NCBI RefSeq assembly: GCF_000568255.1
Contig: NZ_KK037166.1
Coordinates: 10,253,935 to 10,317,934 of the forward strand
Direction: 5' to 3'
Length of the DNA: 64,000 nucleotides
DNA from: Kutzneria sp. 744
GTDB taxonomy: Bacteria > Actinomycetota > Actinomycetes > Mycobacteriales > Pseudonocardiaceae
In this document: one piece after another, positions 24,946-33,620 of the stretch
Layout of the letters: each line of letters starts with the position of its first letter
How positions within the stretch are numbered: the stretch's first letter is position 1
Translations under genes and position numbers: made by a program
The notes under the pieces: model-generated
The model's database searches: none
What the model was told of the DNA's origin: nothing
Seen by the model: only the letters and a program-made list of their open reading frames with translations

Positions 24946-25749
24946 GTGACAAGCGGCATGCATCCGGCACGGAACCTCGTCCGTGCGCTCAAGGTCCCCG
25001 AGATCACCGCCTTCTTCTGGCTCGCCAAGGGCCTGTCGACGGCGCTGGGCGAGTCGACATCGGACTACCTGGTGACCGCGCTGTCGCCGATTCCGGCCGT
25101 GCTGCTGGGCTTTGTCGGATTCGTGGTGTCGCTGGTCGTGCAGTTCGCGGTGCGTCGCTACAACGCCTGGGCCTACTGGTTCGCCGTGGCGATGGTGGGC
25201 GTGTTCGGCACGATGGCCGCCGATGTGCTGCATGTCGGATTTGACGTCCCGTACACGCTTTCCGCGCTGCTGTACGGGATCGTCCTGCTCGCCGTCTATG
25301 TGATCTGGTTCCGCGTCGAGCGGACCCTGTCCATCCACAGCGTCGACCGGCCGCGCCGCGAGGCGTTCTACTGGGCGGCGGTGGTCGCGACGTTCGCGCT
25401 GGGCACGGCGGCCGGCGACCTGACCGCGATGACGCTGCATCTGGGCTACTTCTGGTCCATCGTGCTGTTCGCCGTGGCGATCACGGTGCCCGCCGCGGGC
25501 TACCGGTGGTGGCGGTGGAACGCCATCTTCTGCTTCTGGTGCGCCTATGTGCTCACACGGCCGCTGGGCGCGTCCGTGGCGGACTGGCTGGGCAAGCCGA
25601 CCGATGTGGGCGGCCTCGGGCTGGGCGGCGGGCCGGTCAGCTTGGCGTTGGCAGTGCTCATCGCCGGTGTCGTCGCCTACCTGGCCGTCACCAAGATCGA
25701 CGTCCAGGCCGATGCGGAGACGCCGACGGCCGAGGTGGGGCGCCGCTGA
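24946..25749 (+). CDS. COG4705/DUF347-type polytopic membrane protein, copy 1
   Basis: This 267-residue protein begins with KVPEITAFFWLAKGLSTALGES and contains two internally similar halves with GESTSDYL and GTAAGDLT, each followed by hydrophobic helices. About eight membrane segments are visible. The GExTSD/GTxxGD repeats and the TRPLGAS motif near the C-terminus match the COG4705 (membrane-anchored) family, whose function is not firmly known. It starts at GTG 24946. A close paralogue lies convergent at 25795-26598, and both have a CTACA-N4-TGTAG palindrome upstream, so shared regulation is likely. Confidence 0.8.
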   Translation: MTSGMHPARNLVRALKVPEITAFFWLAKGLSTALGESTSDYLVTALSPIPAVLLGFVGFVVSLVVQFAVRRYNAWAYWFAVAMVGVFGTMAADVLHVGFDVPYTLSALLYGIVLLAVYVIWFRVERTLSIHSVDRPRREAFYWAAVVATFALGTAAGDLTAMTLHLGYFWSIVLFAVAITVPAAGYRWWRWNAIFCFWCAYVLTRPLGASVADWLGKPTDVGGLGLGGGPVSLALAVLIAGVVAYLAVTKIDVQADAETPTAEVGRR

Positions 25750-25754
25750 CTGGC

Positions 25755-25790
25755 GGTCCACCTCGGCGCCCGCCGTCGCCGAGGTGGACC
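25755..25790. terminator. Bidirectional terminator between the two COG4705 genes
   Basis: A 14-bp perfect stem (25755-25768 with 25777-25790) and 8-base loop lie between the convergent stops at 25749 and 25795. Confidence 0.75.
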
Positions 25791-25794
25791 GGCG

Positions 25795-26598
25795 TCACGG
25801 GGTGACAGAGTCCTTCTGTGTCACCGAAAGGAAGCCGACGAGCGCGACGATCGCCGTCGTCAGAACCAGGCTGACCGCGCCGAGCCCGAGGTCGAGACCG
25901 CCGTTCTCGGTGGGCATGCCGAACAGATCCGCGAAGGACGCACCCAACGGCCGGGTGATGACGTAGGCGGCCCAGAACGCCACGGTCGCGTTCAGGCCGA
26001 ACGCTTTCCGGGCAACCCCGGGCACGGCGAACGCGACGGCGAACAGCAGGCCGGCGCCGAGGAAGCCGAGCCCCGCGGTGTCGGCGACCAGATCGCCGGC
26101 CGAGGTGCCGAGCGCGAACGTCGCCATCACGGTGAGCCAGTAGAAGATCTCCCTGCGACGCGTGGTGATGCTGTGGATGGACAGCGTCCGCTCGGTGCCG
26201 TACCAGGCCGCGAAGATCACGGCCAGCGCGATGGCGAAGGACACCGTCGACGCCGCGAAGGACACATCGAGCAGGTAGTGCAGGATGTCGGCCACCATGG
26301 TGCCGACCACGCTCACCAGCACCACCGTCGCCCAGTAGAGCCACGGGATGTACCGTCGAACCGCGATCTGCACCACCAGCGCGACGATCAGCGTCAGGAA
26401 CGCGACGCTGACAACGATGCTCGGATCGGCGTAGTCGAGCAGGAAATGGTCCGACGTCGCCTCGCCCATGCCGGTGGTCAGCACCTTGATGACCCAGAAG
26501 ATCAGGGTCACCTGCGGAACCTTCGTTCTGGCCAACGGTGTTGACGTCGATTGTGTCCACTGTGGACGCGCGCGGGGCGTCGAGGCTGGCGAGGTCAT
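25795..26598 (-). CDS. COG4705/DUF347-type polytopic membrane protein, copy 2
   Basis: This 267-residue paralogue of the preceding gene shares KVLTTGMGEATSD, ERTLSIHSI, FYWLTVMATFALGTSAGDL and YVITRPLGASFADLFGMPTENGG. The hydrophobic pattern predicts about eight membrane segments after a Thr/Pro-rich N-terminal tail of about 25 residues. The two copies have diverged well beyond a recent duplication. The start at ATG 26598 has the palindrome CTACAGCAGTGTAG only 13 bases upstream, where a bound repressor would block RNA polymerase. Substrate and role are unknown. Confidence 0.8.
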   Translation of the reverse strand: MTSPASTPRARPQWTQSTSTPLARTKVPQVTLIFWVIKVLTTGMGEATSDHFLLDYADPSIVVSVAFLTLIVALVVQIAVRRYIPWLYWATVVLVSVVGTMVADILHYLLDVSFAASTVSFAIALAVIFAAWYGTERTLSIHSITTRRREIFYWLTVMATFALGTSAGDLVADTAGLGFLGAGLLFAVAFAVPGVARKAFGLNATVAFWAAYVITRPLGASFADLFGMPTENGGLDLGLGAVSLVLTTAIVALVGFLSVTQKDSVTP

Positions 26599-26610
26599 GC
26601 CGGCAAGCTA

Positions 26611-26624
26611 CTACAGCAGTGTAG
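26611..26624. promoter_or_regulatory. Palindrome CTACA-N4-TGTAG, copy 2
   Basis: CTACAGCAGTGTAG lies 13 bases before the start of the second COG4705 gene. Flanking bases extend the dyad partly (TACTACA...TGTAGTC). Confidence 0.55.
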
Positions 26625-26739
26625 TCGTGAGGTGACTCCGCGCTGTCGTTCGAGCATGCGGCCAGATGTAGCGGTTCCGGGACGCCTTACGCGGTTCGTG
26701 CTGCGTTCAGGTGGCGTACACCATCGTCGCCTAGAACTT

Positions 26740-26753
26740 CTACTTACATGTAG
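26740..26753. promoter_or_regulatory. Palindrome CTACT-N4-TGTAG, copy 3
   Basis: CTACTTACATGTAG differs from the other two copies at one half-site base. It lies 25 bases before the start of the secreted phosphodiesterase gene. Confidence 0.5.
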
Positions 26754-26777
26754 TAGTTGTCGATGGGAGTGCAACGC

Positions 26778-28367
26778 ATGCGCAGAACACCAGTGGTGGC
26801 CGCGGTCGCGGCGGCCCTGTTAGCGACCGCGGTCGGACCGTCCGCCGTCGCGGCCCCGTCGGACCGGCACGTGCTGCTGATCTCCGTGGACGGCCTGCAC
26901 GCCACCGACCTGGCCTGGTACGTGCGCCAGCATCCGCACTCGGCGCTCGCCTCGCTCGCCCGGGACGGCATCGACTACGCGCACGCCAAGACGCCCGTCC
27001 CGTCCGATTCGTTCCCGGGCATGGTCGGCCAGCTCACCGGCGGAGATCCGGCCGCTACCGGCATCTACTACGACGCCACGTACAACCACGCGTTGCTGCC
27101 CGCCGGCACGACCGACTGCGCGACGGCGAAGCCGGGTGCGGAAGTCGACCTCACCGAGGACCTGGACAAGGACAAGACCGCCCTCGACGCCGGCCAGGGC
27201 CTGGCCGGGCTGCCGAACTCGATCCTCGGCATGACCGGAAAGCCGCAGACGCTGATCCAGCCGTCCGCGCTGCCGGTCGACCCGGCGACCTGCAAACCCG
27301 TGCAGCCCAACCAGTATCTCAAGGTCAACACGGTCTTCGAGGTCGCCCGGGCCGCCGGCCTGCGCACCGCCTGGTCGGACAAGCACCCGGCGTACGCGAT
27401 CCTCGACGGCCCGTCCGGCTCGGGCATTCAGGACCTGTTCACGCCGGAGATCAACAGCAACGTCGGCGGCGGCGACTGGACCACCGACAACATCGCGACC
27501 CGCCAGTACGACCACTACAAGGTTTTGGCCGTGCGCAACGAGATCGACGGCTACGACCACTCCGGTGCCACCCGCGTCGGCACGCCGGCGGTGTTCGGCC
27601 TCAACTTCCAGACCGTGTCCACCGCGCAGAAGCTGCCCGGCGGGGGCTATCTCGCCGACGGCACGCCGGGCCCGCTGCTGTCCAGCGCCTTGGACTCGGT
27701 CAACGGCGAGATCGGGTCGCTGACCGCCGAGCTGGCCAAGCGTCACTTGGCCGACAAGACCACGGTGATCCTGTCCGCCAAGCACGGCCAGTCGCCGACC
27801 GATCCGGCGGCGCTCACGCGCATCGCCGACGGCCCGCTGCTGGACGGCCTGAACGCCGCATGGAAGGCGGCGCACCCGGGCAGCGCCGACCTCGTGGCGT
27901 ACTCGACGGACGACGACGCGATGTTGTTGTGGCTCAACGACCGCTCGCCCGCCGCGTTCGACTTCGCCCGGCACTATCTGCTCGCCCAGAACGGCACCGG
28001 CAACGGCATCACCGGCGTGGCCAAGCCCTTCACCGCTTCCGGCCTGCAATCCGTCCACACCGGACCGTCCTATTTCCACACTGCGGCCAATGACCCCCGG
28101 GTTCCCGACCTCGTCGGGGTCGTGCAGTACGGCGTCGTGTACACCGGTAAGAAGTCCAAGATCGCCGAACACGGCGGCGCCGCCCCCGACGACCGCGATG
28201 TGGCGCTGATCGTCTCTGGCGCGGGTGTCCGTGGGCACTGGACCGTCACCGCGCCGGTGGCGACCACGCAGATCGCGCCGAGCATCCTCGCCCTGCTGCG
28301 CCTGAACCCGAACGCGCTCCAGGCCGTGCGGACCGAGCACACGCAGGTGCTGCCCGGCCTGCGCTGA
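26778..28367 (+). CDS. Secreted alkaline-phosphatase-superfamily phosphodiesterase/nucleotide pyrophosphatase-like protein
   Basis: This 529-residue protein starts at ATG 26778 behind GGGAG. A Sec signal peptide (RRTPVVAAVAAALLATAV then AVAAPS) spans about 28 residues. The mature part opens VLLISVDGLHATDL, supplying the first metal-binding Asp, then has TPVPSDSFPGMVGQLTGGDPAAT with the Ser/Thr nucleophile region, and later SAKHGQSP and AEHGGAAPDDRDVALIVSG with metal-ligand His and Asp. This is the type I phosphodiesterase/alkaline phosphatase fold. It probably hydrolyses a phosphoester outside the cell. The shared palindrome suggests co-regulation with the two membrane proteins to its left. 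Confidence 0.85.
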   Translation: MRRTPVVAAVAAALLATAVGPSAVAAPSDRHVLLISVDGLHATDLAWYVRQHPHSALASLARDGIDYAHAKTPVPSDSFPGMVGQLTGGDPAATGIYYDATYNHALLPAGTTDCATAKPGAEVDLTEDLDKDKTALDAGQGLAGLPNSILGMTGKPQTLIQPSALPVDPATCKPVQPNQYLKVNTVFEVARAAGLRTAWSDKHPAYAILDGPSGSGIQDLFTPEINSNVGGGDWTTDNIATRQYDHYKVLAVRNEIDGYDHSGATRVGTPAVFGLNFQTVSTAQKLPGGGYLADGTPGPLLSSALDSVNGEIGSLTAELAKRHLADKTTVILSAKHGQSPTDPAALTRIADGPLLDGLNAAWKAAHPGSADLVAYSTDDDAMLLWLNDRSPAAFDFARHYLLAQNGTGNGITGVAKPFTASGLQSVHTGPSYFHTAANDPRVPDLVGVVQYGVVYTGKKSKIAEHGGAAPDDRDVALIVSGAGVRGHWTVTAPVATTQIAPSILALLRLNPNALQAVRTEHTQVLPGLR

Positions 28368-28379
28368 CCGATCCCGGCC

Positions 28380-28420
28380 GCCCGGGTCTCGATCTACTGC
28401 CGGTAGATCGAGACCCGGGC
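28380..28420. terminator. Strong hairpin after the phosphodiesterase gene
   Basis: An 18-bp perfect stem (28380-28397 with 28403-28420) and 5-base loop start 13 bases after the stop codon. Confidence 0.75.
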
Positions 28421-28520
28421 GAGGTCCGGCGTACCCACGTTCATCGGTTGCGACCTGTGGCAACACCCTGCTGTGGGGAGCGTGGGGGCATGGGGATTGT
28501 CGTCATCGTGTGTTTCGTGA

Positions 28521-28850
28521 ATGGCGGGATTTGGGGAAAGCGGCCGGGATCGCCTGGTCGAGGCCCATGGTGGAGGCGGGGAACGGCCGGTCGAAGGGGC
28601 ACCTCCGCTGCTGATGCTGCCGAACACGCACTACGCCGAGCACAAGGACGACTACGGCATCACCTCCGAGCGGGGCGACTCCCACGACTTCGAGCACGTG
28701 TTGGCGCACAACGCCGTGACCTTCATCAACCACGAGGTCATCGTCCACTTCATGGGCATGACCGACGACGAGGCCTTCGACGGCTCAGTGGCAGCCGTCG
28801 AAGAGGAGTCCGCGGCGAAGCGTCTGGTGGAGCAGAGCGGTTGTGCCTGA
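28521..28850 (+). CDS. Small hypothetical protein
   Basis: This 109-codon frame shows strong third-position G/C bias from about codon 30 onward, so at least the part from MLPNTHYAEHKDDYG (ATG about 28614) is probably coding. The visible sequence is acidic and His-rich (GDSHDFEHVLAHNAVTFINHEVIVHFMG) and ends EEESAAKRLVEQSGCA. I do not recognise a family. The true start is uncertain, and the first 30 codons may be untranslated. It may be a truncated remnant. Confidence 0.45.
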   Translation: MAGFGESGRDRLVEAHGGGGERPVEGAPPLLMLPNTHYAEHKDDYGITSERGDSHDFEHVLAHNAVTFINHEVIVHFMGMTDDEAFDGSVAAVEEESAAKRLVEQSGCA

Positions 28851-28917
28851 CCGGCCCTTGGTGCGGTGCGTTTGGGGTGCGGCGGTGTGTTGCGTCACCG
28901 GAAGGCCGGAAGGCCGG

Positions 28918-29358
28918 TCAGGTCGAGCGGGGACGGTTGATCAGGCGCGAGAGCACGATGACGCTCTCCGTGCGGTCGATGACCCGGCTCTCGCGCAGGC
29001 GCTGGATCGCCCGCTCCAGGTGGGGGATGTCGGCGGCGCGCATGTACAACAGCGCGTCGGCGGGGCCGGAGACGGTGCAGGCCTCGATCACCTCGGGGAT
29101 GCCCTCCAGGTCACGGCGGAGCACGGCCGGCGTGGGGTTGCCGGTGCAGTACACCTCGACGTAGGCCTCGGCGGTCCAGCCGAGCGCCTCGGTGTTGACC
29201 AGGGCGGTGAAGCCGGCGATGACGCCGTCGGCGACGAGCCGGTCCAGCCGGCGCTTGGCCGCCGATGGGGACAGCCCGACGGCCTCGCCGATCTCGGCGT
29301 AGGTGCTGCGGGCGTTCACGGTGACGCAGCGGATGATGCCCTCGTCGATGCTGTCCAT
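28918..29358 (-). CDS. Lrp/AsnC-family transcriptional regulator
   Basis: This 146-residue protein has an N-terminal winged helix-turn-helix (STYAEIGEAVGLSPSAAKRRLDRL) and a C-terminal RAM/effector domain (EAYVEVYCTGNPTP, GPADALLYMRAADI). Such regulators respond to amino acids and usually control a divergent neighbour, here the M20 peptidase gene at 29503. The 144-base gap contains two GCAAAAAA tracts 30 bp apart, a layout favoured by DNA-wrapping Lrp proteins. Confidence 0.9.
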   Translation of the reverse strand: MDSIDEGIIRCVTVNARSTYAEIGEAVGLSPSAAKRRLDRLVADGVIAGFTALVNTEALGWTAEAYVEVYCTGNPTPAVLRRDLEGIPEVIEACTVSGPADALLYMRAADIPHLERAIQRLRESRVIDRTESVIVLSRLINRPRST

Positions 29359-29374
29359 GGCGGTCCCTTCTCAC

Positions 29375-29412
29375 GCAAAAAACCGCCGCAGCATAACAAG
29401 ACGTGCAAAAAA
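29375..29412. promoter_or_regulatory. Two phased GCAAAAAA tracts upstream of the Lrp gene
   Basis: GCAAAAAA occurs at 29375-29382 and again at 29405-29412, 30 bases (about three helical turns) apart on one face of the DNA. In this GC-rich sequence A6 tracts are rare, so these may be a bent Lrp-binding site for the divergent promoters. Confidence 0.45.
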
Positions 29413-29502
29413 GTGGCGGTCGTCGGCAATGCATGGCGATTGAGTGCGTGATCGGCCGGACCCTAGCATTCGAGGCGATCCCTGCGAGCACAGTGAGGTG
29501 TC

Positions 29503-30765
29503 TTGAACACAACCCCGGCCGAGTCGGCTGCCCTGGACGCTGTCGACGAAGGTGCGATCGCCGAGAACTTGCTTGAGCTGCTGGCGATTCCGAGCGTGAC
29601 GGGATCGGCGGCGGAGTCGGAGGCGCAGCACTGGCTCGCGGAGCGCCTGCGCCGACTCGGGCTCGACGTCGACCTGTGGTCCATGGATCTGCCTGAGCTG
29701 CAAGCAGATCCGGACTTCCCGGGGTCGGAGGCCCCACGCGACGAGGCCTGGGGCCTGGTCGGCGTGACCGGGGACGACGGGCCGACGCTGATTCTCCAGG
29801 GGCACGTCGACGTCGTGCCGCCGGGCGATCCCGGGCGCTGGCAAGGTGATCCGTTCACGCCGCGAACCGTCGGCCGCACCGTGCACGGCCGAGGTGCCTG
29901 CGATATGAAGGCGGGGGTCGTGGCCAACCTCGCAGCCCTGGCGGCGATCAAGGCCAGCGGGGTCCAGCTTCGAGGCCGGGTCGCGGCGCACTTCGTTGTC
30001 AGCGAAGAGGATGGCGGCCTCGGCGCGTTCGGCACGCTGCGGCGCGGGTACACCGGCGACGCGTGCGTCATCACGGAGCCGACGAGCGGAAAACTGGTGA
30101 CCGCCAACGCGGGGGCGTTGACCTTCCGCATCGAAGTTCCCGGCCAGGCCACGCATGCGAGCACCCGTGAGGCCGGCGTCAGCGCCATCGACGCCTACCT
30201 GCCGATCCACCGGGCCCTGGCCCGGCTGGAGACCGTTCGCAACCAGACGACCGATCCGCTGCTGGCCGGCTACCGCGTGCCGTACGCGCTGTCGGTGGGC
30301 AAGCTCAGTGCCGGCGACTGGGCCAGCAGCGTGCCGGACCTGCTCACGGCCGAAGGGCGGATCGGCGTCTGCCTGGACGAAGACCCCGCCGTGGCAAGGG
30401 AACAGCTCGAACGGTGTGTCGCCGAGACGTGCGCGGCCGACCCGTGGCTGCGTGATCATCCGGCCACCGTGGCCTGGACCGGCGGGCAGTTCGCGAGCGG
30501 CCGGCTGCCGGTGGGGGATCCGTTGCGCGGCCTGGTCGGGGACGCCTACGCGGACGCCACGGGCCGCGAAGCCCCGGAGGAATCCGGCGCACCCTACGGC
30601 AGCGACCTCCGCCTCTACGCCGCGGCCGGCGTGCCGACGCTCCAGTTCGGGCCGGGAGACGTGCGGCTGGCTCACGGGCCCAGGGAACAGGTTCCGCTGG
30701 ACGAGGTCGTCGACGTCGCCAGGACCCTGGTGCTCACCGTGCTCCGGGCGGTCGGCCCGAAGTAG
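29503..30765 (+). CDS. M20-family metallopeptidase/deacylase (ArgE/DapE-like)
   Basis: This 420-residue protein has the M20 signatures LILQGHVDVVPPGDP and VHGRGACDMKAGVVANL, which provide His and Asp zinc ligands, and the general-base Glu pair in VVSEEDGG. A dimerisation domain occupies about residues 205-315. The family deacylates N-acyl amino acids or splits dipeptides. The TTG start at 29503 has GTGAGGTG just upstream. Divergence from the Lrp-type regulator suggests amino-acid-responsive control. Substrate is not determined. Confidence 0.85.
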   Translation: MNTTPAESAALDAVDEGAIAENLLELLAIPSVTGSAAESEAQHWLAERLRRLGLDVDLWSMDLPELQADPDFPGSEAPRDEAWGLVGVTGDDGPTLILQGHVDVVPPGDPGRWQGDPFTPRTVGRTVHGRGACDMKAGVVANLAALAAIKASGVQLRGRVAAHFVVSEEDGGLGAFGTLRRGYTGDACVITEPTSGKLVTANAGALTFRIEVPGQATHASTREAGVSAIDAYLPIHRALARLETVRNQTTDPLLAGYRVPYALSVGKLSAGDWASSVPDLLTAEGRIGVCLDEDPAVAREQLERCVAETCAADPWLRDHPATVAWTGGQFASGRLPVGDPLRGLVGDAYADATGREAPEESGAPYGSDLRLYAAAGVPTLQFGPGDVRLAHGPREQVPLDEVVDVARTLVLTVLRAVGPK

Positions 30766-30887
30766 GCGGCCCAGGTAACGGTTGGTTAACGGCCCCGTCA
30801 TCCGACTTCTGCTGCACCGCGATCCAGGGATCTACTCGGCAATCACATATATGTCCAGCGTTCATGAATGTGAACGGAGTGGTTGTG

Positions 30888-32213
30888 GTGTCCCTCAGAT
30901 CCCTGCGACGGGTCGGCGCGCTGGCCACCGCGGTGGCTGTGCTCAGCCTCCCGCTGACCGGCGTCGCGTCGGCCGCCCCCGCGACCATCGACCCGGGCGG
31001 CGCCTGCTCGCTGCCCGTGCTGTCCCGGCTCTGCCCGCCCAAGACCGTCGTCCTCGACGGGGATCGCCTCGCGCTCACCAGGTTGGCCCTGCTGCTCGGG
31101 GACCGGACGACCAAGGCCTCGCTGGCCGACCTGCTCAAGCAGGCCGACGTCGCGGTCAAGGACGGTCCGTGGACCGTGGCCGACAAGGAGCGCGTGCCGC
31201 CGAGCGGCGACAAGCACGACTACCTGAGCCTCGCCCCGTACTGGTGGCCCAGCAAGCCGAAGACGCCGGACAACCCGATGGGCTGTCCCTACGTGCAGAA
31301 GGACGGCGTCCTCAACCCCGAGACGACGGCCGTGCCTGACAAGGCCGAGCGCCTCAAGGCGTTCAGCGCGATCTACCAGCTGTCGCTGGCGTGGTACTAC
31401 ACCGGCAAGCCCGAGTACGCCAAGCGCGCGGAGCTCGACCTGCGCACCTGGTTCCTCGACGCCGCAACGAAGATGAACCCGAACCTGAACTTCGCGCAGG
31501 GCATCCCGTGCCGCAACGACGGGCGCGGGATCGGCATCATCGAGTTCTCCTACACCTTCACCCAGGTGCTCGACGCCGCCGCCATTCTCGGCACCGGCGC
31601 CCCGGGCTGGTCCAAGGGCGACGAGAGCGGGTTCAAGGGCTGGTCGAGCGACTTCCTGACCTGGCTGCGCACCAGCCAGTACGGCAAGGACGAGGCCGCG
31701 GCGCAGAACAACCACGGCACCTTCATGGACATGCTGACCGCGTCGACCGCGCTCTACACCGGACAGACGGCCGTGGCCAAGAACATCGTGGAGCAGGCCA
31801 AGACCGTCCGTGTCGACCATCAGATCGCCGCCGACGGCAGCCAGCCCGAGGAGGTGGCGCGCACCCGCACGTACCACTACTCGACGTTCAACCTGGTCGC
31901 GCTGACCCGGCTCGCCCAGCTCGGCCGGCACGTCGGCGTCGACCTCTGGGGCTACACCAACCCGCAGGGCGGCAGCATCTTCAAGGCCGTCGACTTCCTG
32001 CTGCCGGCGGCGACCGGCGGCGTTGTTAACTGGCACTACCCGGATCTCAACTTCACCCAGTACGCGGCCCTGGACAGCGTCCACGCCGCCGCCGACGCCG
32101 GTGATCGTCAGGCCAGGGCGGCGCTGCCGAGCGTCCCGCGCCCGCCGAGCGGGGATCTGTACCCGGTGCGTCCCGCGGCCGAGCAGCTCGACGACATCTC
32201 CACCACAGGCTGA
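30888..32213 (+). CDS. Secreted alginate lyase-family (PL5-like) protein
   Basis: This protein of about 441 residues starts at GTG 30888, eight bases after GGAG. A signal peptide of about 31 residues ends near SAAPA. The alginate-lyase domain includes DYLSLAPYWWPSKP, SLAWYYTGKPEYAKRA, the catalytic AQNNHGTFMD and ARTRTYHYSTFNLVALTRLA. Lyases of this fold cleave uronate polysaccharides by beta-elimination. A dyad GTTCATGAATGTGAAC (30860-30875) precedes the start and could be an operator, though an alternative ATG at 30864 would include it. No sugar-use genes are adjacent. Confidence 0.82.
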   Translation: MSLRSLRRVGALATAVAVLSLPLTGVASAAPATIDPGGACSLPVLSRLCPPKTVVLDGDRLALTRLALLLGDRTTKASLADLLKQADVAVKDGPWTVADKERVPPSGDKHDYLSLAPYWWPSKPKTPDNPMGCPYVQKDGVLNPETTAVPDKAERLKAFSAIYQLSLAWYYTGKPEYAKRAELDLRTWFLDAATKMNPNLNFAQGIPCRNDGRGIGIIEFSYTFTQVLDAAAILGTGAPGWSKGDESGFKGWSSDFLTWLRTSQYGKDEAAAQNNHGTFMDMLTASTALYTGQTAVAKNIVEQAKTVRVDHQIAADGSQPEEVARTRTYHYSTFNLVALTRLAQLGRHVGVDLWGYTNPQGGSIFKAVDFLLPAATGGVVNWHYPDLNFTQYAALDSVHAAADAGDRQARAALPSVPRPPSGDLYPVRPAAEQLDDISTTG

Positions 32214-32220
32214 CCCGGCA

Positions 32221-32246
32221 GCGGTGGCGCCGGCCGGCGCCACCGC
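32221..32246. terminator. Palindromic bidirectional terminator
   Basis: A 26-base perfect palindrome, GCGGTGGCGCCGG and its mirror, lies between the convergent stops at 32213 and 32247. Confidence 0.65.
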
Positions 32247-33047
32247 TCAGCGGCTCAACGCCCGGTCCAGCAGTTCGGGGTCGTGCCCGTTGACCAGCAG
32301 CACGTCGGAATCGGGCGCCTGCCACAGTTCGGCGAGCCGGCGGTGGTTGGCGCGGACCTTGCGCCAGTCGTGGGCGACCATGCGCTCCAGCGCGGCGAGG
32401 CCGAGGGGTGTCCGGCCGTGCCCGGTGATCTGGTTGCGGTGGAAGAAGGCATCGCCGACGTGGAGCACCCAGTGATCGCCGGCATCCACCGCAACTGCGG
32501 CGTGGCCCCGGGAATGCCCGGGCAGGTTGACGAGCACGATGCCGGGCGCAATGTCGGTGAGCTCCTCGGCCCCGGCGAAACCGCGCCACGCCTCGCCTGC
32601 CGAGGGCGTGTGCTCCACCAACACCGGACCGTGATCACGGTGCGAGGCAAGGTATCGCCCGCGTTCCACGGCGCCGGCGGGGTGTTGGGCGGCGTGGCTC
32701 TCGGCGGCCGTGAGGTGCACCTGGGCCCAGGGGAAGTCGGCCAGGCCGCCGGTGTGGTCGCCGTCGAAGTGCGTGAGCACGATGTGCCGGACGTCGCGGG
32801 GGTCGAAGCCGAGGCGGCCGAGCTGGTTGACGGCGGCCTCGGCCCGGTCGAAGGCGGGGCGGACGTAGAACCGGCTCGGACCGAAGCGGCCCGCCGGGTC
32901 GTCGGCGTCGCGCAGGCCGACGCCGGTGTCGACCAGCACGAGGCAGCCCGGGGTCTCGACCAGCAGGACGTGGCAGACGATCCCGCCGGGCGTGGCCAGC
33001 GGCCGCATGGTGCCGCAGTTGAGGTGATGGACCTTGAGCACGGTCAC
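32247..33047 (-). CDS. Metallo-beta-lactamase-fold hydrolase, quorum-lactonase-like
   Basis: This 266-residue protein has LTHFDGDHTGGL, the HxxxDH zinc motif of lactonase-type members, a metal His in LPGHSRGHAAV and HVGDAFFHRNQITG. The N-terminus (HHLNCGTMRPL, HVLLVETPG, VLVDTGVG) matches AHL-lactonase-like enzymes. Start GTG 33047 overlaps the preceding stop as GTGA. It forms a two-gene operon with an NTF2-like protein under a TetR-type operator. The substrate may be a lactone or other ester, but nothing in the sequence fixes it. Confidence 0.85.
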   Translation of the reverse strand: MTVLKVHHLNCGTMRPLATPGGIVCHVLLVETPGCLVLVDTGVGLRDADDPAGRFGPSRFYVRPAFDRAEAAVNQLGRLGFDPRDVRHIVLTHFDGDHTGGLADFPWAQVHLTAAESHAAQHPAGAVERGRYLASHRDHGPVLVEHTPSAGEAWRGFAGAEELTDIAPGIVLVNLPGHSRGHAAVAVDAGDHWVLHVGDAFFHRNQITGHGRTPLGLAALERMVAHDWRKVRANHRRLAELWQAPDSDVLLVNGHDPELLDRALSR

Positions 33048-33604
33048 ACGCCGAGGTCGGGGGCGACGGTGTCGGTCAGGCGCGGGTCCGGCGCGCCGCC
33101 GGACATGGCCAGTGCGCCGGCCACCACCTTGCCGAGCTTGAGCAGGTCGCCGGGATTCTTCTTGTCCAGCCCGGCGACGAGCTGCCTGAGGATGGTGAGC
33201 TGGTCGAAGTAGATGCGCTCGGTGACCAGGTTCTCGTCGGCGTCGAAGACGAAGTACGCGGTCATCCGGGTGCGGTGCCGCGAACCGGTGGGCGGGATCT
33301 TGCCGAGCGGGCCGTTGTGCGTGCCGGTCAGCCAGAACTCGACGATCACGGCGTCGTGCGCGTGGCGCAGCGCGATGATCTCGTGGTTCTGGTCGGGGAA
33401 GGCGACGCGGGTGTCGTGGTAGTAGCCGCGGACCTCGGTGTCGCCGTCGTGCACGGTCATCTGGGCGATCAGCTCGTAGTGCGGGTGCGGGAACGTCGCG
33501 AGGGTGGCGTCCCAGTCCTGACGGACCTCGTCGTGGAAGTGGTCGAGCACGAGCCGCTCCCGTGCGCGCAGGACGTCCTCGGGCGGCAGGGCGAAGCGGG
33601 ACAT
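33044..33604 (-). CDS. NTF2/SnoaL-like fold protein
   Basis: This 186-residue protein starts at ATG 33604 with GGGAG upstream. The NTF2-like cone fold is suggested by the N-terminal helix RARERLVLDHFHDEVRQDWDATLATF, HYELIAQM, VRGYYHDTRVAFPD and MTAYFVFDADENLVTERIYFDQ. Such proteins bind or isomerise small hydrophobic molecules. It is the first gene of the operon with the lactamase-fold hydrolase and is divergent from a TetR regulator across a paired operator. Confidence 0.78.
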   Translation of the reverse strand: MSRFALPPEDVLRARERLVLDHFHDEVRQDWDATLATFPHPHYELIAQMTVHDGDTEVRGYYHDTRVAFPDQNHEIIALRHAHDAVIVEFWLTGTHNGPLGKIPPTGSRHRTRMTAYFVFDADENLVTERIYFDQLTILRQLVAGLDKKNPGDLLKLGKVVAGALAMSGGAPDPRLTDTVAPDLGV

Positions 33605-33620
33605 GGGCGAGCTCCCTTTT

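Noticed and set aside
28448-29164. 238-codon plus-strand frame overlapping the small hypothetical and Lrp genes
   Set aside because: It runs across a gene on the other strand and a better-coded frame on the same strand.
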